Source of the DNA: JACDCY01 sp964350145
GTDB taxonomy: Bacteria > Gemmatimonadota > Gemmatimonadetes > Gemmatimonadales > Gemmatimonadaceae
Length of the DNA stretch: 64,000 nt
Assembly (NCBI GenBank): GCA_964350145.1
Contig: CAYGJL010000007.1
Span: 23,319-87,318 of the forward strand
Direction: 5' to 3'
Positions within the stretch are counted from its first letter, which is position 1. Every line of letters begins with the position of its first letter. The notes under the pieces are model-generated. The model did no database searches. It was not told the DNA's origin and was given only the letters and a program-made list of their open reading frames with translations. The position numbers and the translations under genes were made by a program. Of this stretch, positions 48,196 to 57,057 are shown piece by piece.

Positions 48196-49806
48196 ATGAA
48201 TTTTACGCTCGGTAACGGCAAGGCGTTGGCGATGGGCGCACTTCTCATGGCAGGAGCAGGCGCATCCGGCTGCTCCAGCCCCCCGGTAATGCACGCGGAG
48301 GAGGTCCAGGCATTCCCCATCGCGGCCGCGGCCGACGTAGCGGTCATTCCCGCTCCTCGCCAAGCACCCGTGATCGGGACGGGGCAGCCCTTTGTCCTGG
48401 CGCCGAGCACTGCCATCCACGTCTGGCCTGTCACCGAAGAAACCTCCTGGCTCGGAGGCTACCTCGCCGGACTGATCCAGCCGGGAACGCAAGCGCAGCA
48501 GAAGGTTTCGGCTCTGGCCGGACCCGCCGGCGTCGCCGGCATCAATCTGATCCTGGACGAGTCGCTCGGCGTCCACGGTGCGGAGGGATACCGGCTTGTT
48601 GTCGCCGGTGACCGGATCACCGCGTTCGCTGCCCGGCCGGCTGGTTTGTTCCACGCGATTCAGACTCTGCGGCAACTCCTCCCCGCCGACGTCGAGCGTG
48701 GAAGCGCCGTGAGCGCAATCGCGGTCGCCGAGGTCGATATCAACGACAGCCCGCGCTTCGAGTGGCGCGGCGCGATGCTGGACGTCTCGCGCCACTTCCT
48801 CGAGCCCGAGGACGTGAAGCGCTTCATAGACGTGATGGCGCTGTACAAGCTCAACCGGCTGCACCTGCACCTGGCCGACGATCAGGGCTGGCGAATCGAG
48901 ATCAAGTCGTGGCCGAACCTCGCGCGGCACGGCGGGAGCACGGCCGTGGGTGGTGGTGCGGGCGGCTTCTACACGCAGGTCGAGTACTCGGACCTCGTCG
49001 AGTATGCGCGCAGGCGGTTCATCACCATCGTGCCCGAGATAGACATGCCGGGGCACATCAACGCAGCGCTCGCGTCGTACCCGGAGCTGAACTGCGACGG
49101 GCGCGCGACGGCGCTGTACACGGGCACCCGTGTGGGGTTCAGCTCGCTGTGCGTGACGAAGGACATCACCTATCGGTTCGTGGACGACGTGATCCGCGAG
49201 ATCAGCGCGCTCACGCCCGGCCCGTGGTTCCACATTGGCGGCGACGAGGTCAAGACGCTGACCGCTCCGCAGTACGGGGGCTTCATGGACCGCGTGCAGA
49301 CGATCGTGCAGTCCCACGGCAAGGTGATGATCGGCTGGGACGAGATCGGAGAGGCGAAGCTCGCCCCCACGACGATCGTACAGTACTGGCGGCCCAACAC
49401 GCCCGTGCGTGAGGCGATCCGCCAGGGGGCTCGCTTCATCATGTCGCCCGCGCATAAGGTCTATCTGGACATGAAGTACGACTCGTCCACGGTGCTGGGA
49501 CTGAAGTGGGCAGGCTACGTGCCGGTGCGAACGTCCTACGATTGGGATCCCGCCACGCTCGTCGCGGGAATGGGCGAAGCCTCCATCGTCGGGATCGAAG
49601 CGCCGTTGTGGGCCGAAACCGTCGTCACTCTCGCGGACTACCAGTACATGGCGTTTCCCCGCCTGGCGGCCGTGGCGGAGGTGGGGTGGTCACCGCAGCA
49701 GGCGCGCGACTGGGGCGATTTCCGTGTCCGCCTCGGAGCGCACGGGCCGCGCCTGTCGGCGCTGGGGGTCAATTTCTACCGGTCGCCGCAGATTCCCTGG
49801 CGGTAG
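48196..49806 (+). CDS. Family 20 beta-N-acetylhexosaminidase lipoprotein
   Basis: A 536-residue exo-hydrolase that removes terminal GlcNAc or GalNAc. The ATG at 48196 has a strong AAGGAG 5 bases upstream. The lipoprotein signal ends in AGASGC (Cys26). A GH20b-like N-terminal domain precedes the barrel, which has GAMLDVSRHFLE, LHLHLADDQGWRIEI and the catalytic pair Asp350-Glu351 in HIGGDEV. The preceding Asp serves substrate-assisted catalysis by the acetamido group. It is divergent from the metalloprotease and upstream of a TonB receptor, which suggests uptake of amino-sugar oligosaccharides from chitin or peptidoglycan. Confidence 0.92.
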   Translation: MNFTLGNGKALAMGALLMAGAGASGCSSPPVMHAEEVQAFPIAAAADVAVIPAPRQAPVIGTGQPFVLAPSTAIHVWPVTEETSWLGGYLAGLIQPGTQAQQKVSALAGPAGVAGINLILDESLGVHGAEGYRLVVAGDRITAFAARPAGLFHAIQTLRQLLPADVERGSAVSAIAVAEVDINDSPRFEWRGAMLDVSRHFLEPEDVKRFIDVMALYKLNRLHLHLADDQGWRIEIKSWPNLARHGGSTAVGGGAGGFYTQVEYSDLVEYARRRFITIVPEIDMPGHINAALASYPELNCDGRATALYTGTRVGFSSLCVTKDITYRFVDDVIREISALTPGPWFHIGGDEVKTLTAPQYGGFMDRVQTIVQSHGKVMIGWDEIGEAKLAPTTIVQYWRPNTPVREAIRQGARFIMSPAHKVYLDMKYDSSTVLGLKWAGYVPVRTSYDWDPATLVAGMGEASIVGIEAPLWAETVVTLADYQYMAFPRLAAVAEVGWSPQQARDWGDFRVRLGAHGPRLSALGVNFYRSPQIPWR

Positions 49807-49895
49807 CGCCGCGCGGCGCCGACCGGAATACACGGGCGGGTATCGCGTCCGATGATCGCTTCCCTCCGCCGGATCCGCCGTTCACCCGGAGGCAC

Positions 49896-52800
49896 ATGGA
49901 ACACACATCTCGTCAGACTCACTGGTCCTTGCGGTTCGCTTTTCTCGTCGCTGCCGCCTGCGCGCCGCTAACGCTCCTCGCGCAGGAAAGAGTCAACACC
50001 GGTGCGCTCATCGGTGTAGTCGTCTCTGAGGAAGGCACGCCGCTCGGCGAGTCCACCGTACGACTGACACAGACAGACGGCCCGGCGACGTACGCCGTCA
50101 CCAGCGACGCCGAAGGCAGGTTCCGCGTCGGCACAATTGCACCCGGCTTGTACCGCGTCAGCGCGCGCCGACTCGGATTCCGCGAGGCCGAGCTGCCGCT
50201 ACTGCGCGTCGTCGCCGGACAGACGGCGCAAATCCGCGTGACGCTGACTCGCTCCCCTACACAGCTCTCCACGGTGCGCGTCGTGGCCAGCCCGACGGCC
50301 ATAGACGCCACCACGACCGAGATGACGCGCCAGATCGCGGTCGAGGACGTCAAGCTCATCCCCATGGGACGCGACGCGGCGTCGCTCGTGGAACTCGTGC
50401 CCGGCGCGCGCAAGGGATTCGTGTGGGGCGCCGGCGCGGACGCCGCGAACAACTATCAGCTCGACGGGGTGAGCGTCAATCACCCGGGACTCGGCGGCGA
50501 TTATCTCACGCCGAGCATCGACTGGATCGAGTCGCTGATCGTCCGCGGGCTCGGCGCCGGCGCCGAGTACGGCGGGTTCCAGGGCGGAATCATCAACGCC
50601 GTGACCAAGAGCGGCAGCAACCAATTTCAGGGCGCGCTTCGCTTCAACTACATCGCGCCCGGCCTGAGCTCGAGCAACGTCCGGTCGAACGAAGAAGGCG
50701 CCGAGCAGACCATGCGGCGCGAGATCAGCGGCGAACTGCGCGGACCGCTGCTGCGGGACCGGCTGTTCTACTTTTTTACGGGACAGGCGATAACCCGCGA
50801 CGTACGGGTACCCGATCTCACGACGCCGGCCGATGGCGATTTCCGCAGCACGATGCAGGAGTTCAGCGACACGCGCGGGCTGGCCAAGCTGAGCTACCTC
50901 CCCGCCCTCGGCGTGCGGCTCGACGCGCTGTACGGCCGCACCGACATCGGCGTGGAGCGGGCGGAACTGAACGGAATCAGCGATCCGACCGCGGCACGCA
51001 GGTATACGGCTCCGGCGAACTTTTATTCGCTCGCCTTCACTCGCGCGACCGCGGCAAGCTCCTTCGACGCGCGCATCGCCGGCTTCGATGCGGTGGAATC
51101 ACGCCTCGGCTACGCGGGCGACGGTGTCCCTGGTCTCCATGTCTTCCGCATTGGTCGGCAGCCGGGCTATCAAAACTCGGTCTTCAACGACCGGCTGGAG
51201 CCGCGCAGCCTGGGCGGCAACGTCACGTGGAAGACGACGCAGTCGCTTCCGTCTGGAGCGAACGAACTGGTGGTCGGCGCCGAGTACACGCGCGGCTGGT
51301 GGAAACAGCAGCGTACGCGCAACGGCGGCCTGACATGGCGGCCGTATTCCGGCGGCTCCATCGGCGCGTTCGATCCGAACGACCCCGCCACCTGGGGCGA
51401 GCTGGCCAGCGAATGGGGCGGAGAGATACGGCTCGAGTCGGACGTGGAAGATGCCGCGCTGTTCGTGCAGGACTACCTCACGCTTCGTCCGGGGCTGACG
51501 TTCACTCCCGGCATCCGGTATGGAAGATGGGCGGGCCATCTCACGCCGAGCGACAGCGCGAGACCCCGCTTTCGCACCGTTCGCGACGAGGCATTCGATC
51601 CCCGGCTTGGCGTGGTGTGGGACGTAACCGCGCGCAACGAGCTCGTCTTCAAGGCGCACTGGGGACGGTATCACCAGGGAATGAGCTCGTTCTTCTTCGA
51701 TCGCGCGGAGGGAGCGGATGCGTACAGCAACCAGCAGTTCTACCTCCAGGGGCCCACGATCTCGGATCCGCGCACGGTCTTCACCGAAGCGGAGCGCGAC
51801 GCGATGCGCAACCAGCTCACGGGGTTCGGCACGCTGATCGAGTCGATCCTGAACGAATCGGGCCGTGTAGAGAGCTACCGCCAGCCGTACGTGGATCAGT
51901 GGGTCGTCGGACTCGAGAAAACGCTCGGCCCGCGGTGGAAAGCCGAACTGCTGTACACAAACCGGCTGAACAAGGACATCGCCGGGCTCATGGACCGGAA
52001 CCTCGAGGATAACTACAGTCCGCTCACGAACGTCTCCGTCCGGCATCGGATCACATTCACTCCCGTGCTCGACCAGAATGCGGGCGAGTTGCATCTCCCG
52101 CTGATGTGGGTCCGGAATGACGCGTTGCGGGCAGCACTGATAGCGCGTCGGTTGGCATTCGCGCCTCCGCCGGCCGGATACACCTTCGACGACATTGACA
52201 GGCTGACGTACGATCCGGACATCGTGCTGACGACGGTTCCGGGCGCGCGCCGCCGCCTGGATCAGTTGTCGTTCTCGCTGCGAACCGAGCAGCCGCGCTG
52301 GAACGGCTTCTGGTCCATGACGGCGTCGCGTTTGGTCGGGAACGTTGGCGGGCTCACGGGATTCGCCGACGTCACCAGCTTCGCCAGCGGGTTCGGAACC
52401 GGCGTCCCGTCGTTTACCGCGGGGCCGCGAGTCCGCCGCAACGAGTCCGTCAACTACGAAGGCCGGCTGCCGAACGTGCCGTTGCTCGAATCGAAGCTGT
52501 GGCTGGGCGCGCAGCTGCCGTACGGTTTCATGGGCGGCACATTCACGACTTTCTCGAGCGGCGAGTACGTCACGCCGATTTTCGAGATCACGCCGCGCTT
52601 CCGGTACGTCGGCTCGGATCTGAGAGAGCTGCGCTTCGGGGAGTTCGACGGCACGATGGGGCAGACAATCTTTCTCGAGGAGCGCGGCGACAGGAAGTAC
52701 AGCGCGCGCGTGAACGTGGACCTGCGGCTGGAGAAGAGCATCAGCCTCGGCCGCGCCGAGTGGGCGCTGACCGCGGACGTGTTCAACGTGCTCGGTTCGG

Positions 52801-52928
52801 GCGCGGTGATCCAGAACAATCTCACGGTCAACGATCAAATATCGGACGACCCGACGTCGCTGTTCGGCGCCGCGCGGCTCCGCGTTCCGCCGCGCGCGCT
52901 GCGGCTTGGCTCGCGTTTAAGCTTCTAG
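49896..52928 (+). CDS. TonB-dependent receptor with carboxypeptidase-regulatory N-terminal domain
   Basis: A 1010-residue outer-membrane receptor. The ATG at 49896 has GGAGG 6 bases upstream, which sets the start against a far longer reading frame. It has a signal peptide (to about residue 30), then a carboxypeptidase-regulatory-like domain (GALIGVVVSEEGTPLGESTV). A plug with NNYQLDGVSV and GGIINAVTKSGSN leads into a barrel that ends RALRLGSRLSF with a terminal Phe. It is 90 bases downstream of the GH20 gene and may import its products; the substrate is not visible in the sequence. Confidence 0.9.
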   Translation: MEHTSRQTHWSLRFAFLVAAACAPLTLLAQERVNTGALIGVVVSEEGTPLGESTVRLTQTDGPATYAVTSDAEGRFRVGTIAPGLYRVSARRLGFREAELPLLRVVAGQTAQIRVTLTRSPTQLSTVRVVASPTAIDATTTEMTRQIAVEDVKLIPMGRDAASLVELVPGARKGFVWGAGADAANNYQLDGVSVNHPGLGGDYLTPSIDWIESLIVRGLGAGAEYGGFQGGIINAVTKSGSNQFQGALRFNYIAPGLSSSNVRSNEEGAEQTMRREISGELRGPLLRDRLFYFFTGQAITRDVRVPDLTTPADGDFRSTMQEFSDTRGLAKLSYLPALGVRLDALYGRTDIGVERAELNGISDPTAARRYTAPANFYSLAFTRATAASSFDARIAGFDAVESRLGYAGDGVPGLHVFRIGRQPGYQNSVFNDRLEPRSLGGNVTWKTTQSLPSGANELVVGAEYTRGWWKQQRTRNGGLTWRPYSGGSIGAFDPNDPATWGELASEWGGEIRLESDVEDAALFVQDYLTLRPGLTFTPGIRYGRWAGHLTPSDSARPRFRTVRDEAFDPRLGVVWDVTARNELVFKAHWGRYHQGMSSFFFDRAEGADAYSNQQFYLQGPTISDPRTVFTEAERDAMRNQLTGFGTLIESILNESGRVESYRQPYVDQWVVGLEKTLGPRWKAELLYTNRLNKDIAGLMDRNLEDNYSPLTNVSVRHRITFTPVLDQNAGELHLPLMWVRNDALRAALIARRLAFAPPPAGYTFDDIDRLTYDPDIVLTTVPGARRRLDQLSFSLRTEQPRWNGFWSMTASRLVGNVGGLTGFADVTSFASGFGTGVPSFTAGPRVRRNESVNYEGRLPNVPLLESKLWLGAQLPYGFMGGTFTTFSSGEYVTPIFEITPRFRYVGSDLRELRFGEFDGTMGQTIFLEERGDRKYSARVNVDLRLEKSISLGRAEWALTADVFNVLGSGAVIQNNLTVNDQISDDPTSLFGAARLRVPPRALRLGSRLSF

Positions 52929-52971
52929 AATGACCAGCGACACGAACCGGCCGGCGCCATGATGTACGTCC

Positions 52972-53145
52972 ATGAGTTCCCAGGCATGGTCTCGACCCGT
53001 CCCTCGAAGTGAAACCGCCACCGCGGACTTTCGACAAGCCGGACTGAGCGACGAGGATTGGCACGAGCGCGCGCCGGAAATAGGCCGCGCACTCCTTAAA
53101 AAGCAGCGCGAACAAACCATTGGGCCGAAACCGGGTGTCAGATAG
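52972..53145 (+). CDS. Possible small protein of 57 residues
   Basis: An ATG-to-TAG frame of 57 codons in the gap between the TonB receptor and the DUF5916 gene. It is hydrophilic and helical in its second half (GLSDEDWHERAPEIGRALLK), with no signal or metal motif. There is no clear ribosome binding site, and I recognise no family. It may be a real small gene, the remnant of a longer one, or chance. Confidence 0.3.
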   Translation: MSSQAWSRPVPRSETATADFRQAGLSDEDWHERAPEIGRALLKKQREQTIGPKPGVR

Positions 53146-53201
53146 TCCGTAGGTAGGAAGTATTCGCTTGCGGCGATGGATCAAACCCAGAGAGGCACTG
53201 C

Positions 53202-55898
53202 ATGCTTGTACGACATGTGCTCCGGCTGGCCACCGTTCTCACGGCGGTCACCGCCTTCACCTTGCCGCTGGCTGCGCAGAGCGCTGCGCAGTCCGGCCGG
53301 AACGGAGCCGCTCCAGCCGTCGCGACCGTTCCATCCGTAAGGGCGGAGCGCCGGGCCACGCCAATAGTGCTCGATGGGAAGCTGGACGAGCCGGCCTGGC
53401 AGACGGCGACGCCAGGCACGCAGTTCAGCCAGAGCTACCCCAACGCCGGGCAACCGCCCACGCAGCACACGGAAGTACGCGTGCTGTACGACGATGCCGC
53501 CCTGTACGTGGGCGTGCGCCTGTTCGACACGCATCCCGATTCGATCGCGGCTCAGCTGGCGCGGCGGGACGCGAGCGGGATCTATTCCGACTGGGTGCAC
53601 GTCATCATCGATTCGTATTACGACCGGCGCACTGCCTTCCGCTTCACCGTCAACCCGATGGGCGTGAAGAAAGACGTGTACACGTCCAACGACGGGCAGG
53701 AAGACATCAACTGGGACGCGGTGTGGGAGGTCGAGACGCGGGTGGACGCCGAGGGGTGGGTGGCTGAATACAGGATTCCCTTCTCGCAGCTCCGCTTCGG
53801 CACGTCGGCGTCGGCCGAGAGACGATGGGGCTTCCAGGTGATGCGCGACATCGCGCGCAACAACGAGCGGGCATCATTCGCGCGCTGGGTACCGCAGGAA
53901 GCCGGCTTCGTGTCGCGCTTCGGTGACCTCACCGGACTGATCGACATTCCGAATCCGAGCCGCCTCGAGGTAATGCCGTACGTGAGCAGCAAGCTCACCA
54001 GCGCGCCGGGTGACAAGCTCAATCCGTTCTACGACAGCAAGAGCTTCGAGCAGTCGGTAGGCGGCGACCTGCGTTGGGGAATGCCCGGCGGACTGACGCT
54101 CACCGCCACGGTCAATCCCGATTTCGGCCAGGTCGAAGTGGATCCGGCGGTCGTGAACCTTTCCGCGTTCGAGACGTTCTTCCCGGAGAAGCGGCCGTTC
54201 TTTCTGGAAGGATCGGACGTGTTCTCGTTTGGGCAGGTTCGCCGCAACAACGACTACAGCGGCCAGACCTTCCTGTACTCCCGCCGCATCGGGAGAAGGC
54301 CGCAGCGGTATCCCGGCGGGAGCGGCGTGGCGTATTTCGACGCGCCGGAGCAGACGACGATCGCCGGCGCGGCCAAGGTGACCGGCAAGCGCGGCCCGTG
54401 GACGATCGGCGTGATGGATGCCGTCACCCCTGAAGAGAGTGCGCGGATCGTGACGGTCGCGGGCGAGCGGGAGGAGACGCCGGTCGAGCCGATGAGCAAT
54501 TATTTCGCGGGCCGCCTGCGCCGCGACTTGCGCGCGGGAAACACGGTCGTCGGAGCGATGGTCACACACACTGCGAGAAAGCTGGAAGGCGAAACCTTCG
54601 ACAACATCCTCCCCGGCAATGCCGCCTTCGCCGGACTCGACTTCGAGCACCGGTGGGGCAACCGCGAGTGGACCATCAGCGGATTTACCTCGGCCAGCCG
54701 CGTCGCGGGATCGAAGGAAGTCATCGGCAAAGTGCAGCGGAGCTCGATACGGTATTACCAGCGGCCCGATGCCGGTTACCTGGCGGTGGATCCAGAAGCC
54801 ACGTCGCTGACCGGGTATCTCAGCTCCGTGGCGCTGTCGAAGACGGGCAAGACCGACTTCTCGTTGTCGGTGCGCGACGCGAGTCCGGGCTTCGAGATCA
54901 ACGACTTCGGCTTCCACGGCCGGATGGACTACCGGTCCGTATCCACGTTCCTCGGCAATCAAAGCTTCGTCCCGGTGAAGATGCTGCGCAGCTGGTCCAG
55001 GTACGTGTACACGAACCACGCTTGGAACTACGGCGGAACGTCGATTTTCCAGTCGCTGGGCAGCGGACTGAACGCTTCGTTCAAGAACTTCTGGCACGTC
55101 AACGTCGGCGCGGGATTCAATCCCGAGTACTACAACGATCGCCTGACGCGCGGCGGGCCGGTGGCGCTCACGCCGCGCGGGTGGAACGGCAACGCGTACG
55201 TGAGCAGCGACAGCCGCAAGCCCGTCGTCTTCGACGGTAATTTCTTCGGCTCCGGCAGCGCGAGCGGCGGGTGGTCCCGGGGCGGCGGGCTCAGCGTCAA
55301 TGCCCGGCCCACGTCGTCGCTGTCGGTTCGGTTCGGGCCGCAGCTCAGCGCCAATTACAGCGTCTCGCAGTACATCCGCGGCGTGGACGACGCTCTCGCC
55401 ACGGAGACGTACGGCAGGCGGTTCGTGTTCGCGGACCTCAACCAGACGACGCTCTCGCTGGACACGAGAGTGGAGTGGACGCTGTCCCCAACGCTCAGCC
55501 TCCAGACCTACGTGCAGCCGTTCGTCTCCACGGGCCGCTACTCGGAGTTCAAGGAGTTCGCCGAACCGCGGACGCTGGACTTCCTGGTCTACGGGAAGGA
55601 CGCCGGCACCATCGCGCGCTCCGACGAGGGCGTGTTTACCGTGGATCCAGACGGGTCGGACCCCGCCCCATCCTTCACCTTCGGCGACCCGACGTTCAAC
55701 ATCCGGTCGCTGCGTGGAAACGCGGTGCTGCGGTGGGAGTATCGGCCGGGGTCGGCGCTGTACTTCGTCTGGCAGCAGCAGCGATCGGATTTCCAGCCGG
55801 TGGGCGACTTCGATCTCGGCCGGGACGTGGGCGCGATCTTCCGGACGGTCCCTACCAACATTTTCCTGCTGAAAGCGACCTACTGGTTCAACCGGTAG
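53202..55898 (+). CDS. DUF5916 outer-membrane protein with CBM9-like N-terminus
   Basis: An 898-residue protein from ATG 53202 (AGAGG 6 bases upstream), with a Sec signal ending near LPLAAQ. The N-terminal domain (PIVLDGKLDEPAWQTATPGT, ALYVGVRLFDT) is like the carbohydrate-binding CBM9 or EB_dh fold. The rest is the DUF5916 barrel (VNPDFGQVEVDPAVVNLSAF, FFPEKRPFFLEGSDVF) that ends in aromatic strands and WFNR. Proteins of this kind are found next to TonB and Sus systems. The function is not established; binding or transport of sugars or peptides at the outer membrane is likely. Confidence 0.85.
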   Translation: MLVRHVLRLATVLTAVTAFTLPLAAQSAAQSGRNGAAPAVATVPSVRAERRATPIVLDGKLDEPAWQTATPGTQFSQSYPNAGQPPTQHTEVRVLYDDAALYVGVRLFDTHPDSIAAQLARRDASGIYSDWVHVIIDSYYDRRTAFRFTVNPMGVKKDVYTSNDGQEDINWDAVWEVETRVDAEGWVAEYRIPFSQLRFGTSASAERRWGFQVMRDIARNNERASFARWVPQEAGFVSRFGDLTGLIDIPNPSRLEVMPYVSSKLTSAPGDKLNPFYDSKSFEQSVGGDLRWGMPGGLTLTATVNPDFGQVEVDPAVVNLSAFETFFPEKRPFFLEGSDVFSFGQVRRNNDYSGQTFLYSRRIGRRPQRYPGGSGVAYFDAPEQTTIAGAAKVTGKRGPWTIGVMDAVTPEESARIVTVAGEREETPVEPMSNYFAGRLRRDLRAGNTVVGAMVTHTARKLEGETFDNILPGNAAFAGLDFEHRWGNREWTISGFTSASRVAGSKEVIGKVQRSSIRYYQRPDAGYLAVDPEATSLTGYLSSVALSKTGKTDFSLSVRDASPGFEINDFGFHGRMDYRSVSTFLGNQSFVPVKMLRSWSRYVYTNHAWNYGGTSIFQSLGSGLNASFKNFWHVNVGAGFNPEYYNDRLTRGGPVALTPRGWNGNAYVSSDSRKPVVFDGNFFGSGSASGGWSRGGGLSVNARPTSSLSVRFGPQLSANYSVSQYIRGVDDALATETYGRRFVFADLNQTTLSLDTRVEWTLSPTLSLQTYVQPFVSTGRYSEFKEFAEPRTLDFLVYGKDAGTIARSDEGVFTVDPDGSDPAPSFTFGDPTFNIRSLRGNAVLRWEYRPGSALYFVWQQQRSDFQPVGDFDLGRDVGAIFRTVPTNIFLLKATYWFNR

Positions 55899-56153
55899 GG
55901 CTTCCCCGGGGTGGGCGGGAGCGGCAAGGAAGGGGCGCGCGAATCTGCGCGTCCCTTTTGCGTTCGGAGCAGCCTGTATCTGCGGGTGGGACGTGACGTT
56001 CGACATCTCTATCACCGATTCGGCGGGGAACGCGGTCTGGCCCCCGGCTAACAGGCGAGCCGATACAGGCCATCCTGCAGTTGACGGTGGAGATAACACC
56101 CGGCTAGACGATCACCGCCACGCTCGGGCCGGCGACCGCTACGCAGAAGGCGC

Positions 56154-56186
56154 AAAAAAATCCCCGGCGACGTGCCGGGGATTTTT
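56154..56186. terminator. Bidirectional hairpin terminator
   Basis: A perfect 13-base-pair stem (AAAAATCCCCGGC and its complement, loop GACGT) with A and T runs on both sides. It lies between the convergent DUF5916 and DUF4397 genes and serves both strands. The gap 55899-56208 holds nothing else that I can support except faint peptide-like fragments. Confidence 0.9.
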
Positions 56187-56208
56187 CTACTGCTGCACTG
56201 CCGAACGT

Positions 56209-57057
56209 CTATCTGTTGAGCGTGTTGTCCAGACAGGTCATGTTCGCGGCGGCACACCCGGTGGTCGTCGGGGTGACGGTGATGTTTCCCCTGGCCGTGA
56301 TCGTATAGGTTCTTCCAATGGCGAATGACACGTTGGTACGGGTCATGGCGTTGGTGCTCGCTCCGGCGTACCGGGTGCTCAGGGTGTACAAGCCCTGGGG
56401 CAGGGTCGTGAACGCGCCCGCGGACTTGTAAGCCGTCGTACCGCCGACCGCGACCTCAACGCCGGTAGCGGCATCCCTGGCGTACAGCGTCATCGGATTC
56501 GCGTTGTAGACCGCGTGCACAAAGCGCACGGACGCGTTCGACCAATCGATCTCTTTGGGGAATGGATCTTCCACGACGAAAGCGTCTACGGACTTGGTCG
56601 TGGTGCTGTAGGGGCCGCTCTGGTAGTACGAGTATTTCATCCCGGCCGAGAGCGTCGTGGTGACGTTGGAGATGGCCAGGCCTTTGTCCGTCTCGGCCGT
56701 AATCCTGCCCGACAGCGTGTGCTGCCCGGCGTCGATACCCGCGTACAGCCCCCCCGCCGCCACTCCCCCGTAGCCGACCCCGCCGGTGGACTCGATACCG
56801 GTGCTGATGCAGGGCTCGGTCTCCCTGGCCGCGGCCGTGCTGCAGCCCGTAAAGTTTATCGCCGTCATCTTGGTGTTGCCCGCGTAGAAGAGCACGGCGG
56901 GCGTGCTGATGCCGAAGTTGAAGAACTTCACGCTCGCTGCCGGGACAGCAGGAGCGGTTATGTCCTGGACGGCGTTCTTGTCGTAATCGCAAGCCGTCAG
57001 CGCGGCGGCGCAAAGCAGCACCGCGAGTGAGCCGTATTTGTTCATGGTCGCGGTCAT
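56209..57057 (-). CDS. DUF4397-containing lipoprotein of the Sus operon
   Basis: A 282-residue protein from ATG 57057, overlapping the SusD stop by 4 bases; ATG 57045 would give a shorter signal. The lipobox is AALTAC (Cys23). The mature part has two Ig-like beta domains of the DUF4397 type (ASVKFFNFGIS, VRFVHAVYNANP, LPQGLYTLSTRYAG). Such proteins are often found on the cell surface in SusCD-type loci. It probably acts as an accessory surface lipoprotein of the SusC/SusD pair; the ligand is unknown. Confidence 0.8.
   Translation of the reverse strand: MTATMNKYGSLAVLLCAAALTACDYDKNAVQDITAPAVPAASVKFFNFGISTPAVLFYAGNTKMTAINFTGCSTAAARETEPCISTGIESTGGVGYGGVAAGGLYAGIDAGQHTLSGRITAETDKGLAISNVTTTLSAGMKYSYYQSGPYSTTTKSVDAFVVEDPFPKEIDWSNASVRFVHAVYNANPMTLYARDAATGVEVAVGGTTAYKSAGAFTTLPQGLYTLSTRYAGASTNAMTRTNVSFAIGRTYTITARGNITVTPTTTGCAAANMTCLDNTLNR

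Noticed and set aside
55993..56155. Degraded beta-sandwich gene fragment (for example AILQLTVEITPG then a stop, then TITATLGPATATQK)
   Set aside because: Short peptide-like pieces appear in shifting frames before the terminator, but they are too short to assign to a family.
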